This document shows, piece by piece, positions 1 to 10,000 of a stretch of DNA of 64,000 nucleotides. Under the pieces are notes generated by a model. That model saw only the letters and a program-made list of their open reading frames with translations, had not been told where the DNA came from and did no database searches. Made by a program: the position numbers and the translations under genes. The stretch is taken from assembly GCF_025666195.1 (NCBI RefSeq), contig NZ_CP102592.1, forward strand, positions 4,836,001 to 4,900,000. Reading direction: 5' to 3'. This stretch comes from Xanthomonas sp. CFBP 8443. Lineage in GTDB: Bacteria > Pseudomonadota > Gammaproteobacteria > Xanthomonadales > Xanthomonadaceae. How positions within the stretch are numbered: position 1 is the first letter of the stretch; each line of letters starts with the position of its first letter.

Positions 1-182
1 ATGCTCTCCTCCGTAAAGGTTCCGGATTAGGCAGCACGTCCGGGTCGTCGGCACGATGGCGCCGCCGTGCCGAGCTGGGCGCAACGAACCATCCCTGGCA
101 TACCAGCGGTTCGTTCGCCAGCCACCAGCTGCGCCGCTGCCACGAAGTGACTAGTTGCTGCCGCCCAGGTCGACCCCGCAGG

Positions 183-938
183 TCAGATGGCCTGCCCGCC
201 GGAGACCTCGATCCGTTGCGCGTTGACCCAGCGGTTGTCCGAGCTCAACAGGCTGGCGACCATCGGACCGATGTCGTCGGGCACGCCCACGCGCCCCAGG
301 GCGGTCATGGCGGCGAACTGCTTGTTCAGATCGGGCAGGTCGCGCACGGCGCCGCCCAGGAAGTCGGTTTCGATCGCGCCCGGGGCCACGGTGTTCACCG
401 CGATGCCGCGGCCGCCGAGTTCCTTGGCCATGTAGACCGACAGGATCTCGACGGCGCCCTTGGCGGCGGCATAGGCGGAGAAGCCCGGCATCGATACACG
501 GGTCAGGCCGGAGGAGAAGTTCACGATGCGGCCGCCATCGGCGATCAACGGCAGCAGCGCCTGGGTCAGGAAGTACACACCCTTGACGTGGGTCGCGAAC
601 AGCGCGTCGAACTGGGCTTCGGTCGTCTCTGCGAGCATGGCCATCTCGCCATGACCGGCATTGTTGAGCAGGTGGTCGAAGCCGGTGCGGGACCAGGTGA
701 TGGACAGGGCGCTGCGCACGGCGTCGGCGAAGGCGCCGAAGGACGCCACGTCGCTCACGTCCAGCGGCAAGGCCACCGCCTTGCGGCCCATCGCTTCGAT
801 CTCGGCGACGACGGCCTTGGCCTGGTCGGCGCCGTTGCGGTAGGTGAGCAGGACATCGCCGCCACGGCGGGCGATGCTGAGGGCGGTATTGCGGCCGAGG
901 CCGCGGTTGGCACCAGTGATGAGCGAGATCGAGGGCAT
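183..938 (-). CDS. SDR family NAD(P)-dependent oxidoreductase
   Basis: A 251-residue classical short-chain dehydrogenase, probably a cytosolic ketone/alcohol reductase; the substrate cannot be told. The cofactor motif TGANRGLG is at residues 8-15, NNAG at 92-95, and the catalytic Tyr156/Lys160 pair lies in SAYAAAK, so the active site is complete. Length is normal for the family. It is divergent from an AraC-type regulator, with 235 bp between the two starts, which suggests that AraC protein controls it. Family is certain; reaction is unknown. Confidence 0.93.
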   Translation of the reverse strand: MPSISLITGANRGLGRNTALSIARRGGDVLLTYRNGADQAKAVVAEIEAMGRKAVALPLDVSDVASFGAFADAVRSALSITWSRTGFDHLLNNAGHGEMAMLAETTEAQFDALFATHVKGVYFLTQALLPLIADGGRIVNFSSGLTRVSMPGFSAYAAAKGAVEILSVYMAKELGGRGIAVNTVAPGAIETDFLGGAVRDLPDLNKQFAAMTALGRVGVPDDIGPMVASLLSSDNRWVNAQRIEVSGGQAI

Positions 939-1173
939 GGGAGTCTCCAGCGGGGTGGATATTGCGGGTGGAGAGACGATCGCTCGGAACGCCCCCGTGC
1001 GGTTTCCCGATCCTGCCCATCTCTTGCCTATTCATCCCGATTTCTGCCCAGCGCATTCCATGTGGCCAGTTTTGTCTGGTCTGACGCGGCAGATTTCCGC
1101 CTATTCGTCCGACTCTCTTGCCAAATCATCCAACCCGACTGTGACCACCACGGCTACGCGCTAGGATCCGCGC

Positions 1174-2067
1174 ATGCCTGCGAATCTTTTGGAAACCGCG
1201 CGTCGCTACGCCGATGCGAACGTCGACGCGACCGGAGTCGCGCGCACGCCCCTGCCTGGGCTTGCGATCCTGCGCGAGACCCGGCCGACGCCATTGCAGT
1301 ACGCCATCTGCAGGCCGCTGGTGGCGCTGGTGCTGCAGGGCAGGAAGCAGGTCGCGATGGGCAGCAGCAGCTACGACTTCGGTGCCGGCGAATCCCTGCT
1401 GATCACCGCGGAAGTGCCCACGGTCAGCCAGATCACCCGCGCTTCGCTCGCCGCGCCCTACTACGCTTGCGTGGTCGAGCTGGATCCGGCCACGATCGCC
1501 TCGCTGGTGGCCGAGATGGGCGCGGCTCCCTTCGCGATAGGAGCGCCGGTGCGGGTCGACCCGACCGAGGCGGAAGTCGCCGATACCGCGGACCGGCTCA
1601 TCCGCCTGCTGGACCGCCCCATGTCGGTTCCCGTGCTGGGCCCGCAGCTGCTGCGCGAGCTGCACTACTGGCTGCTGTCGGGCCGGCACGGCGGCGCGAT
1701 GCGCGCGCTGGGCGTCACCGACAGCCATGCCCGGCGGGTGGGCCGCGCGGTGGCCAGGATCCGCTCGGACTTCGCCAGGCCGTTGCGCGTCGAGCAGCTG
1801 GCGGACGCGGCGGGGATGAGCCTTTCCACGTTCCATGTGCACTTCCGCGCGATCACCTCGCTGACCCCGCTGCAGTTCCAGAAACAGCTGCGCCTGATCG
1901 AGGCCAGGCGCCTGCTGTTGGCGGAAGGCGCGACGATCGGCCGGGCGGCCTCGGCGGTGGGATACGAAAGCGTTCCCCAGTTCACCCGCGAATACGGCCG
2001 CATGTTCGGCATGCCGCCGGGCAAGGACCTGAAGGAGACCCGGCAGCGCCTGACCTCGGCCGCGTAG
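1174..2067 (+). CDS. AraC family transcriptional regulator
   Basis: 297-residue regulator with an N-terminal AraC_N-type ligand domain (about residues 20-175) and a C-terminal double helix-turn-helix DNA-binding domain (about 190-290, ending in the typical GYESVPQFTREYGRMFG segment). It is divergent from the SDR gene at 183-938. Proteins of this architecture (YqhC-like) often activate a neighbouring oxidoreductase in response to aldehydes or electrophiles, so control of the SDR gene is a reasonable inference. I see no clear operator in the intergenic stretch 939-1173. Confidence 0.93.
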   Translation: MPANLLETARRYADANVDATGVARTPLPGLAILRETRPTPLQYAICRPLVALVLQGRKQVAMGSSSYDFGAGESLLITAEVPTVSQITRASLAAPYYACVVELDPATIASLVAEMGAAPFAIGAPVRVDPTEAEVADTADRLIRLLDRPMSVPVLGPQLLRELHYWLLSGRHGGAMRALGVTDSHARRVGRAVARIRSDFARPLRVEQLADAAGMSLSTFHVHFRAITSLTPLQFQKQLRLIEARRLLLAEGATIGRAASAVGYESVPQFTREYGRMFGMPPGKDLKETRQRLTSAA

Positions 2068-2182
2068 CCGGGGTGCAGGCCCCCATGCCGGGCGAGCGAT
2101 GCAGCGCCCGGGGCGATGCCGGGCGCGGGCCGGAAGCGAGCAGCCGAGCGCCGGCGCACGGCCGGCGACGGCGGGTTCGGCG

Positions 2183-2932
2183 CTACTTGCTGCTGACGTA
2201 CTTCTCGCGGCGGATGTGCTGTACCGGCAGGCCGGCCTCCTTCAGCGCATCGAAGCAGGCGTCGACCATGTTCGGGTTGCCGCACAGGTAGGCGACGTCG
2301 CCGTCGGCCTGCGGCGCGAACTCGCCCAGGAACTGCTGCACGTAGCCGTGGCGCACGTCCGCATGCGGCGCCTCCGGCAGCTCGCGCGAGAAGCACGGCA
2401 CGAAGCGGAACCCCGGATGCGCGTCGGCGAAGGCGCGGAATTCGTCGCCGTAGAGCAGCTCGGCGGGCGTGCGCGCGCCCAGCAGCAGCACCACTTCCAC
2501 GCCGCGCTCGGCCATCGCCGCTTCCAGCAACGGCAGCATCGACCGGTACGGGGTGACGCCGGTGCCGGTGGCGATCAGCAGGTAGCGGCGGTTGCTGTCG
2601 CCGTGGTTCAGACAGAAGCGGCCGTACGGGCCGCTGGCGCAGACCTGCCCGCCGATCTCCAGGCCTTCGAACAGCGCCGTGGCCGCGCCGCCGGCGACGA
2701 AGCTGACCGCGATCTCAACCGTCGCGTCGGCCGGCTGCGCCGGGTCGTGGCGGGTGGCCAGCGAGTAGCTGCGCTTGGTCGCGGTGCCGTCGGCGTAGTG
2801 GAAATGCACCTGCACGAACTGGCCGGGCACGAACGGCAGCGGCTGGCCGTCGTCGCGGACGAAGCGGTAATGGCCCACGGCCGGGGCCAGCATGTAGCGG
2901 TCGACCAGTTTCAGCGGGAATTGGACAGGCAC
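2183..2932 (-). CDS. fpr: Ferredoxin--NADP reductase
   Basis: About 249 residues, the usual size of bacterial FpR. It transfers electrons between NADPH and ferredoxin or flavodoxin using FAD. The FAD-binding motif RSYS is at 54-57, the NADP-binding GTGVTP motif near 120, and the chain ends in a short aromatic tail, YVSSK. I place the start at a GTG at 2932 because the similarity begins at PVQFPLKLVDR; the reading frame stays open further upstream, but that part would run into the ABC transporter gene on the opposite strand. An internal ATG 13 codons later would truncate the FAD domain. Confidence 0.9.
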   Translation of the reverse strand: MPVQFPLKLVDRYMLAPAVGHYRFVRDDGQPLPFVPGQFVQVHFHYADGTATKRSYSLATRHDPAQPADATVEIAVSFVAGGAATALFEGLEIGGQVCASGPYGRFCLNHGDSNRRYLLIATGTGVTPYRSMLPLLEAAMAERGVEVVLLLGARTPAELLYGDEFRAFADAHPGFRFVPCFSRELPEAPHADVRHGYVQQFLGEFAPQADGDVAYLCGNPNMVDACFDALKEAGLPVQHIRREKYVSSK

Positions 2933-3061
2933 GGAGATGCAACAGTCTATGGCCGGGGCCGGGCCCACGAGGTCTTCTATAATAGCGGCTGCATTTCTCC
3001 AGCGCCGTCGACAGGGCGCGAAAGGTCCGCCTTGAATCCCGCCTCCCCGCTCCCTTCCCCC

Positions 3062-4060
3062 ATGCCGGTGCCCGCGCTGCGCGTGCGCGAACTGCGCAAG
3101 ACCTACGACAACGGCGTGCAGGCGCTGCACGGCGTGTCGCTGGACGTGCTGCCCGGCGACTTCTTCGCCCTGCTCGGGCCCAACGGCGCCGGCAAGTCCA
3201 CTCTGATCGGCATCATCAGCTCACTGGTGAACCTCAGCGCCGGCCAGGTCGAGGTGTTCGGCACCGACCTGAGCACCCAGCGCAGCGCGGCGATGCGGCT
3301 GCTCGGCCTGGTCCCGCAGGAGATCAACTTCAACCTGTTCGAGAAGCCCTTCGACATCCTGGTCAACTACGCCGGCTTCTACGGCATGCCGCGCGCCCAG
3401 GCCGAGCGCCAGGCCGAAGTGGAGCTCAAGCGTGCGCACCTGTGGGAGAAGGCGCAGGTGATGAGCCGCACCCTGTCCGGCGGCATGAAGCGGCGGCTGA
3501 TGATCGCCCGCGCGATGATGACCCAGCCGCGCCTGCTGATCCTGGACGAGCCCACCGCCGGCGTGGACATCGAGATCCGCCGCGACATGTGGCGCGTGCT
3601 GCGCGAGATCAACGCCGCCGGCACCACCATCATCCTCACCACGCACTACCTGGAGGAAGCGGAGAGCCTGTGCCGCAACCTGGCGATCATCGACCGCGGC
3701 CGCATCGTCGAGCAGGGCCCGATGCGCGAACTGCTGGCCAAACTCGACGTGGAAGGCTTCCTGCTGGACATCGACGGCGCACTGCCGGCGCAGCTGCCGG
3801 CGATCGAAGGCACCATCCTGCTGGCGCAGGACGCGCACACGCTGGACCTGGACATGCCGCGGGCGATGGACCTCAACCGCGTGTTCGCCGCGCTCGGCGC
3901 CGCCGGCATCCGCGTGCGTTCGATGCGCACCAAGAGCAACCGCCTGGAGGAACTGTTCGTGCGCCTCACCGGCGACAACCGGGACGGCCAGCCTGCGGCG
4001 GCCGCACGCCCTGCGGACCCGGCGGATGCAGATTCGCCGAAGCAGCCCCCCGCCGCCTGA
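3062..4060 (+). CDS. ABC transporter ATP-binding protein (YadG-like)
   Basis: 332-residue nucleotide-binding subunit of an ABC-2 type exporter. Walker A GPNGAGKST is at 39-47, the signature LSGG at 138-141, Walker B LLILDEP at 158-164 and the switch His at 195. The C-terminal ~90 residues form the extra domain common to drug or polysaccharide exporter ATPases. The permease follows 21 bp downstream, so the pair forms one transporter; the order and sizes match E. coli YadG/YadH. The start is taken as the ATG before the conserved VRELRKTY; a TTG about 28 bp upstream is possible. The substrate is unknown. Confidence 0.92.
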   Translation: MPVPALRVRELRKTYDNGVQALHGVSLDVLPGDFFALLGPNGAGKSTLIGIISSLVNLSAGQVEVFGTDLSTQRSAAMRLLGLVPQEINFNLFEKPFDILVNYAGFYGMPRAQAERQAEVELKRAHLWEKAQVMSRTLSGGMKRRLMIARAMMTQPRLLILDEPTAGVDIEIRRDMWRVLREINAAGTTIILTTHYLEEAESLCRNLAIIDRGRIVEQGPMRELLAKLDVEGFLLDIDGALPAQLPAIEGTILLAQDAHTLDLDMPRAMDLNRVFAALGAAGIRVRSMRTKSNRLEELFVRLTGDNRDGQPAAAARPADPADADSPKQPPAA

Positions 4061-4081
4061 CCCCTCTTTCGCTGGACGACG

Positions 4082-4897
4082 ATGAACACCACAAGCACTC
4101 CGCAACCGCTCCCCCCCGAGGCCACGCCGACCCAGCGCAACTGGGTCGCGCTGGGCACCGTCGTGCGCCGCGAGGTCAAGCGCATCCTGCGCATCTGGGG
4201 CCAGACCCTGGTGCCGCCGGCGATCACCATGACCCTGTACTTCCTGATCTTCGGCGGGCTGATCGGCTCGCGCGTGGGCGACATGGGCGGCTACAGCTAC
4301 ATGCAGTTCATCGTCCCCGGCCTGGTGATGATGAGCGTGATCCAGAACAGCTACGGCAACATCAGCTCCAGCTTCTTCGGCGCCAAGTTCGGCCGCCACG
4401 TCGAGGAACTGCTGGTCAGCCCGATGCCGAACTGGGTGATCCTGTGGGGCTACGTCGCCGGCGCGGTGCTGCGCGGGCTGATGGTCGGCGTGCTGGTGCT
4501 GATCATCGCCATGTTCTTCACCCCGGTGCGCATCCCGCACCCGCTGGTGACGCTGACCACGGTCCTGCTGGGCGCCACGATCTTCTCGCTGGCCGGCTTC
4601 ATCAACGCGGTGTACGCGAAGAAGTTCGACGACGTCGCCATCGTGCCGACCTTCATTCTGACCCCTCTGACCTACCTGGGCGGCGTGTTCTATTCGGTGA
4701 AGCTGCTGCCCGGCTGGGCCGAGGCCGCCACCCACGCCAACCCGATCTTCTACATGGTCAACGCCTTCCGCTACGGCCTGCTCGGCAGCAGCGACGTGCC
4801 GGTGTGGGTGGCCTACGCGCTGATGCTGGGCTTCGTCGCAGTGCTCAGCGCACTGGCGCTGTGGCTGCTGAAGCGCGGGGTGGGATTGCGCAGTTGA
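4082..4897 (+). CDS. ABC-2 type transporter permease (YadH-like)
   Basis: 271-residue integral inner-membrane permease with about six predicted transmembrane segments (for example around 55-75, 100-125, 140-165, 170-195 and 240-260) and the ABC-2 signature region PLTYLGGVFYSV. It pairs with the ATPase immediately upstream and would form a homodimeric exporter channel. The stop codon is followed after 2 bp by the ATG of a small secreted protein, so the three genes are probably co-transcribed. Substrate not inferable. Confidence 0.92.
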   Translation: MNTTSTPQPLPPEATPTQRNWVALGTVVRREVKRILRIWGQTLVPPAITMTLYFLIFGGLIGSRVGDMGGYSYMQFIVPGLVMMSVIQNSYGNISSSFFGAKFGRHVEELLVSPMPNWVILWGYVAGAVLRGLMVGVLVLIIAMFFTPVRIPHPLVTLTTVLLGATIFSLAGFINAVYAKKFDDVAIVPTFILTPLTYLGGVFYSVKLLPGWAEAATHANPIFYMVNAFRYGLLGSSDVPVWVAYALMLGFVAVLSALALWLLKRGVGLRS

Positions 4898-4899
4898 GC

Positions 4900-5337
4900 A
4901 TGCGCCGCGCCCTCGTGCTGCTGTGGCTGCTGTACAGCGCGACCGCGATGGTGGCGCCCGCCGATGCCAGCGAGGAACCGGCGCTGCCAGCGGTCACCGC
5001 GCTGTACCAGCAGGGCCAGGCGGACGGCGTGCAACTCGCACAGTCACTGTATTGCGACCTGCCACAGGACGGAATCGTGCGCCTCGTCGATGCCCTGCAA
5101 CGCGCCGCGCGCGAGCGCGCGCTGGCGGCCGGCGTGGACTTCGACGCGGCCCGGCACGAGGCCGCGATGCAGACAGGCTTCGACGATTTCAGCCAGCTGA
5201 TGGCCAACCTCGACGCGCGGGGCGACGCGCAGGACCTGGCACAGCGCCAGGCGCACTACCTCGCGCAATGCGCCGAAGTGCGCGTGGAGATCGAGGCGTT
5301 GATCGGCCCGTTGCCCAAGCAGGCAGCCAAGGACTGA
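4900..5337 (+). CDS. Hypothetical secreted protein
   Basis: 145 residues. Residues 1-23 look like a signal peptide (basic start MRR, hydrophobic core, cleavage near ADA), so the mature protein is probably periplasmic. The rest is helical and rich in Ala, Gln and Asp, with two cysteines (in SLYCDLP and LAQCAEV) that could form a disulphide. I recognise no domain. It starts 2 bp after the ABC permease stop and is therefore likely translated with it; a role linked to that exporter is only a guess. Confidence 0.75.
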   Translation: MRRALVLLWLLYSATAMVAPADASEEPALPAVTALYQQGQADGVQLAQSLYCDLPQDGIVRLVDALQRAARERALAAGVDFDAARHEAAMQTGFDDFSQLMANLDARGDAQDLAQRQAHYLAQCAEVRVEIEALIGPLPKQAAKD

Positions 5338-5382
5338 CGCCGCCCGCCAGCCGATTCCCCCTCCAGCAGAAGGCATTTCCAG

Positions 5383-6318
5383 ATGCGCATCCTGATCCTC
5401 GGCGCCGGCGCGACCGGCGGTTACTTCGGCGGACGCCTGGCCCAGGCCGGCGTCGATGTAAGTTTCCTGGTGCGCCCGGCGCGCGCCGAGCGGCTGCGGC
5501 GCGACGGACTGCGCATCCGCAGCCCGCGTGGCGATGCAGACATCGCGGTGGCCACCCTGACCGCCGACACGCTGCCCGCCGCGCAGCCGTTCGACCTGGT
5601 GGTGCTCAGCTGCAAGGCCTACGACCTGGACAGCGCGCTGGACGCGGTGGCGCCGGCGATGGGCGCGGCCACCACGCTGCTGCCGATCCTCAACGGGCTG
5701 CGCCATTACCCCGTGCTGGACGCGCGCTTCGGTGGCGAGCGCGTGCTCGGCGGGCTGTGCTTCATCAGCGCCACGCTGGACGCGGACGGCGTGGTCCAGC
5801 ACCTGGGCAAGCCAGCCTCGCTGACCTTCGGCGAACGCGACGGACGCGGCGCAGACAGCGCGCGGGTGCGCGCGCTCGCCGCTGCCTGCGCGGCGGCCGG
5901 CATCGAACATGTCGCCGCGCCGCGGATCGCGCAGGAGCAATGGGTCAAGTACACCTTCCTGACTGCGCTGGCCGCCGGCACCTGCCTGATGCGCGCGCCG
6001 GTCGGCAGGATCGTCGCCGGCGACGACGGCCAGGCGCTGATGCGCGGGCTGTACGCCGAATGCCTGGCGGTGGCGGCCGCGGCGGGCGAGCCGATTCCCG
6101 ACACGGCCCAGGCCAGCGCGCTGCAGTTGCTGACCCAACCCGGCTCGCCGACGAAGGCCTCGATGCTGCGCGACCTGGAAGCCGGGCAGCAGGTGGAAGC
6201 GCAGCACATCGTCGGCGACATGCTGGCGCGCGCTCGCGCCGCCGGCCATGCGGCGCCGTGGCTGACGGCCGCATACTGCCATCTGCAGGCCTACCAGGCC
6301 GGGCTGGCGGAGCGCTGA
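5383..6318 (+). CDS. panE: 2-dehydropantoate 2-reductase
   Basis: 311 residues. Reduces ketopantoate to pantoate with NADPH in the pantothenate/CoA pathway (cytosol). The Rossmann motif GAGATGG is at 7-13, the LNG loop at 103-105, and the probable catalytic Lys189 lies in EQWVKYTFL. Length is typical. Xanthomonads often carry more than one PanE-like paralogue, so a related 2-keto-acid reductase activity cannot be excluded. It stands alone, 45 bp after the small secreted protein. Confidence 0.88.
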   Translation: MRILILGAGATGGYFGGRLAQAGVDVSFLVRPARAERLRRDGLRIRSPRGDADIAVATLTADTLPAAQPFDLVVLSCKAYDLDSALDAVAPAMGAATTLLPILNGLRHYPVLDARFGGERVLGGLCFISATLDADGVVQHLGKPASLTFGERDGRGADSARVRALAAACAAAGIEHVAAPRIAQEQWVKYTFLTALAAGTCLMRAPVGRIVAGDDGQALMRGLYAECLAVAAAAGEPIPDTAQASALQLLTQPGSPTKASMLRDLEAGQQVEAQHIVGDMLARARAAGHAAPWLTAAYCHLQAYQAGLAER

Positions 6319-6341
6319 TGCGCCTCGGGTGACCGCTCCCT

Positions 6342-6365
6342 TGTGGGAGCGACTTCAGTCGCGAC
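6342..6365. repeat. REP-like palindromic element
   Basis: Intergenic palindrome with stem GCGACT (6349-6354) and AGTCGC (6357-6362) around a 2-nt turn, preceded by TGTGGGA. A near copy lies at 15657-15680 (TGTAGGA followed by a GCGGCT/AGCCGC stem); the stem changes are compensatory. This matches short repeats scattered between genes in Pseudomonas and Xanthomonas genomes. Confidence 0.7.
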
Positions 6366-6541
6366 GAACGAAGCGACGAACCTCCCGCCACCAGACCGCG
6401 TCGGCACCGATGGCTCCGGCCAGCCAGAACCTCCTGCACGGCGCTACCGGCGCGCCCAAGACGCCATCCCCGCCGCAACATCTTCGCGCGCCGCTGACGC
6501 CCGGCCCGCCTATGCTCGGCGACCTCACCACGGCCTAGCGC

Positions 6542-7054
6542 ATGAAATTCATGGAAAAGATATTCCGCGGCGGCCACATCGTGATCATCCTGCTGTTCCT
6601 GCTGTGCGCCACCGGGCTGGTGTCGATGGCGGTGCTGGAGCTCTGGCACGGCCTCACCCCCGGCGGCGACCTGGTGGTGCGCGACCGCTTCAACGTGGTG
6701 CTGGAGGCGATCGGCCTGCTGACCGTGGCGCTGGTGACGCTGGAACTGGGCCAGACCATCTTCGAGGAAGAAGTGCAGCGCGACGTCAAGGTCAGCGGGC
6801 CGACCCGGGTCCGACGCTACCTGTCGCGGTTCTTCGTGGTCATCGTCATCGCCCTGGCGATCGAGACGCTGGTATCGATCTTCGAACTGATGCACGACGA
6901 CCCGGCCAAGCTGCCCTATGCCACCGCGGTCGGCCTATGCGCGGCGTTGCTGCTGATCGCCTGGGGCGTGTTCGTCAAGCTCAACCGCAGCGCCGAGGAG
7001 CTGGAGCCGGAAGCGATGGCCGAGGCCAAGCGCGAGGACAAGCAGGTCGAGTGA
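6542..7054 (+). CDS. Conserved membrane protein of unknown function
   Basis: 170 residues with four predicted transmembrane helices (about 12-34, 52-73, 96-116, 124-146) and an acidic/basic C-terminal tail (EELEPEAMAEAKREDKQVE). Helix 2 is followed by charged residues EEEVQRDVK, which would be cytoplasmic. I do not recognise the family. It has no obvious partner: a REP-like element lies upstream, and the convergent RND pump gene ends 13 bp downstream. The ATG follows an upstream stop codon closely and has no strong ribosome-binding site. Confidence 0.72.
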   Translation: MKFMEKIFRGGHIVIILLFLLCATGLVSMAVLELWHGLTPGGDLVVRDRFNVVLEAIGLLTVALVTLELGQTIFEEEVQRDVKVSGPTRVRRYLSRFFVVIVIALAIETLVSIFELMHDDPAKLPYATAVGLCAALLLIAWGVFVKLNRSAEELEPEAMAEAKREDKQVE

Positions 7055-7067
7055 GCGGCGCGGCGCG

Positions 7068-10000
7068 CTAGTCGGCCGGCGCCGGCGTGCGGCGCAGGCG
7101 CCGCGTCATCCATTCGCCCAGGTCGTCGAGCACCGTGAACGCGGCCGGGATCACGATCAGGCTCAGCAGCGTGGAGGTGATCAGCCCGCCGATCACCGCG
7201 ATCGCCATCGGCGCGCGGAAGCTGGAATCGCCGGCCCAGCCCAGCGCGATCGGCATCATGCCCGCGCCCATCGCCAGCGTGGTCATGATCACCGGCTGGG
7301 CGCGCTTGCGGCAGGCGTCGATCAGCGCGTCGTGCTGGCTCAGGCCGTGTTCGTCCTCGGCAATCACCGCGTAGTCCACCAGCAGGATCGAATTCTTGCT
7401 GGCGATGCCGATCAGCATCAGCAGGCCGATTAGCGCCGGCAGCGACAGCAGATTCTGGGTCAGCAGCAGCGCGCCGAACGCGCCGCCTGCGCACAGCGGC
7501 ACCGCGGTGAGGATGGTCAGCGGCATCAGCGCGTGGTTGAACAGCAACAGCAGCACCATGTAGATGCACACCAGGCCCGCGGCCATCGCCAGCAGGAAGC
7601 CGACGAACAGTTCGACGAACACCTCGGCATCGCCGGTGTTGAGGAAGCTGACCCCGTCGGGCAGCTTCTGCACGCTGGGCAGCCCCTGCACTTCGTCCAT
7701 CACCTCGCCCAGCGGACGGCCGTTGAGCTCGGCGCTGAGGGTGACGTTGCGCTGCCGCTGGTAGCGCGAGATCTGCGCAGGACCGCTGCCGGCGCTGATG
7801 TCGGCCACCGCCGCCAGCGGCACCGGGCCATAGCGGCCGTTCACGCGCAACTGGCCGATCAGCGCTGGATTGGCCAGCTGCGCCTCGGCGAAGCCGACCC
7901 GGATCGGCACCTGCCGCTCGGGCAGGTTGAGCTTGGCCAGGCGCTGTTCGTAGTCGCCGGCGGTGGCGATGCGCGCGGCCTCGGCGATGGCGGCGGTGGC
8001 CACGCCCAGGTCGGCCGCGCGCGCGGAGTCCGGCGCGATCACAATTTCCGGGCGCAGCAGCGACGCCGAGGAGGTCACGCTGCCGAGCCCGCGGATCGTG
8101 CGCAGGTCACGCTCCAGCGCGATCGACGCGTCCTGCAGGCGCTGCGGATCGTCGCCGGCCAGCACCAGCTGCATCATTTCGCCGGCTTCGGAGCTGAGGT
8201 AGCTCACCCGCACCCCGGCCAGGTTCGCCAGCTGCGTGCGCACCAGCCGTTCGAGCGTCTTCTGGTCGCGGTCGCGGTCCTCGGCCGGACCCCAGTCGAG
8301 GATCAGCATGGCCTTGCGCGGCTCGCCGACGCCGGACTTGGACGGATCGCCCACGTCCAGCACCGCGCCCACCGAGGTGTACACCTGCTTGAGCTCCGGA
8401 ATGCCGCGCAGCTGCGCGCGGGCGCGTTCGGCCACCGCCAAGGTCTGCTGCAGCGTGGTACCCGGCGGCAGTTCCAGGCTCAGGTTGCTGCGGCCCAGGT
8501 CGGAGGTGGGGATGAAGGTGGTGGGGATCAGTGGCACGATCGCCAGCGACGCCATGAACAGCCCGGTGGCGATCCACAGCGTGCGCGCGCGATGGCGCAG
8601 CGCCGCGTCCACCCAGCCCAGGTACCAGGTCATCAGCCGCGACTCGCGGTGCGTTTCCGGATGCGCCTTGAGCGTGTAGGCGGCCATCATCGGCGTCAGC
8701 AGGCGCGCCACCAGCAGCGAGAACAGCACCGCGGTGGCCGCGGTCCAGCCGAACTCGCGGAAGAACTTGCCGGCGATGCCGGGCATGAACGCCACCGGCA
8801 CGAACACCGCCGCCAGCGTCAGCGAGGTGGCGATCACCGCGGTGCCGATCTCGGCGGCGGCGTCGCGCGCGGCTTCCAGCGGCGGCTTGCCCATGCGCAG
8901 GTGGCGCACGATGTTCTCGATCTCCACGATCGCATCGTCGACCAGGATGCCGACCACCACGCTCAGCGCCAGCAGCGTGATCAGGTTGAGGCTGAAGCCG
9001 AACCAGTACATCACCGCGAAGGTGGGAATGATCGACAGCGGCAACGCCACCGCCGACACCCAGGTCGCGCGCCAGTCGCGCAGGAACAGCCACACCACCA
9101 GCAGCGCCAGCAGCGCGCCTTCCCACAGCATCGTCATCGACGAGTCGTACGAGCGCAGGGTCTCGTCGATCACCGTGGTGACCAGCTTGAAGCCCACGCC
9201 CGGATGCGCCGCCTTGAGCGTCTCCAGCGCCGCCTCCACGCCCTTGGCCACGTCGACCTCGCTGGAGCCGCGGGTGCGCGACATCGAGAACGCCACCACC
9301 GGCTTGCCGTCCAGCAGCGCGGCCTGGGTCGGGTCGGCGGCGGCATCGCTGATCCTGGCCAGCGCCGACAGGCGCACCGCGCGGCCGTCGGCCACGCTGA
9401 TGCTGTAGTCGCGCAGCGCCGCGGCGTCGGCGATGGTGCCCACGGTGCGGATCACCTGCTGGCTGCCGTCCAGTTCGGCCTTGCCGCCGGCGCGTTCGAC
9501 CTGGATCCGCGCCAGCTGCTGCGACACGTCGCCGGCGGTGACGCCGAAGGCCTGCAGCGCGTTGGGGTCCAGGTCCACCCGCACCTGCCGCTCGACGCCG
9601 CCGACGCGGGTCACCTGGGCCACGCCCGGCACGCCGTACATCGCCTTGCTGACCTCGCGGTCGACGAACCAGCTGAGCTCGTCGGGCGTCATCGCCGGCG
9701 CGACCACCGCATAGGTCATCAGCGAGCCGCCGATATCGACCTTGGACACCACTGGTTCCTGGATGTCCTGCGGCAGGTCGGTGCGGATCTTGGTGACCGC
9801 GTCGCGGGTGTCGTCCAGCGCGGTGGCCAGGTCGGCGCTGAGGAAGAACTCGATGGTGGTGACGCTGACGCCTTCGTTGACGGTGGACATCACCCGCTTG
9901 ACGTTGGGGATGGTCGCCACCGAATCCTCGATCCGGCGCGTGACCTCGGTCTCCAGCTGGCTCGGCGATGCGCCGGGCTGGGTGATGGTCACCGTGGTCA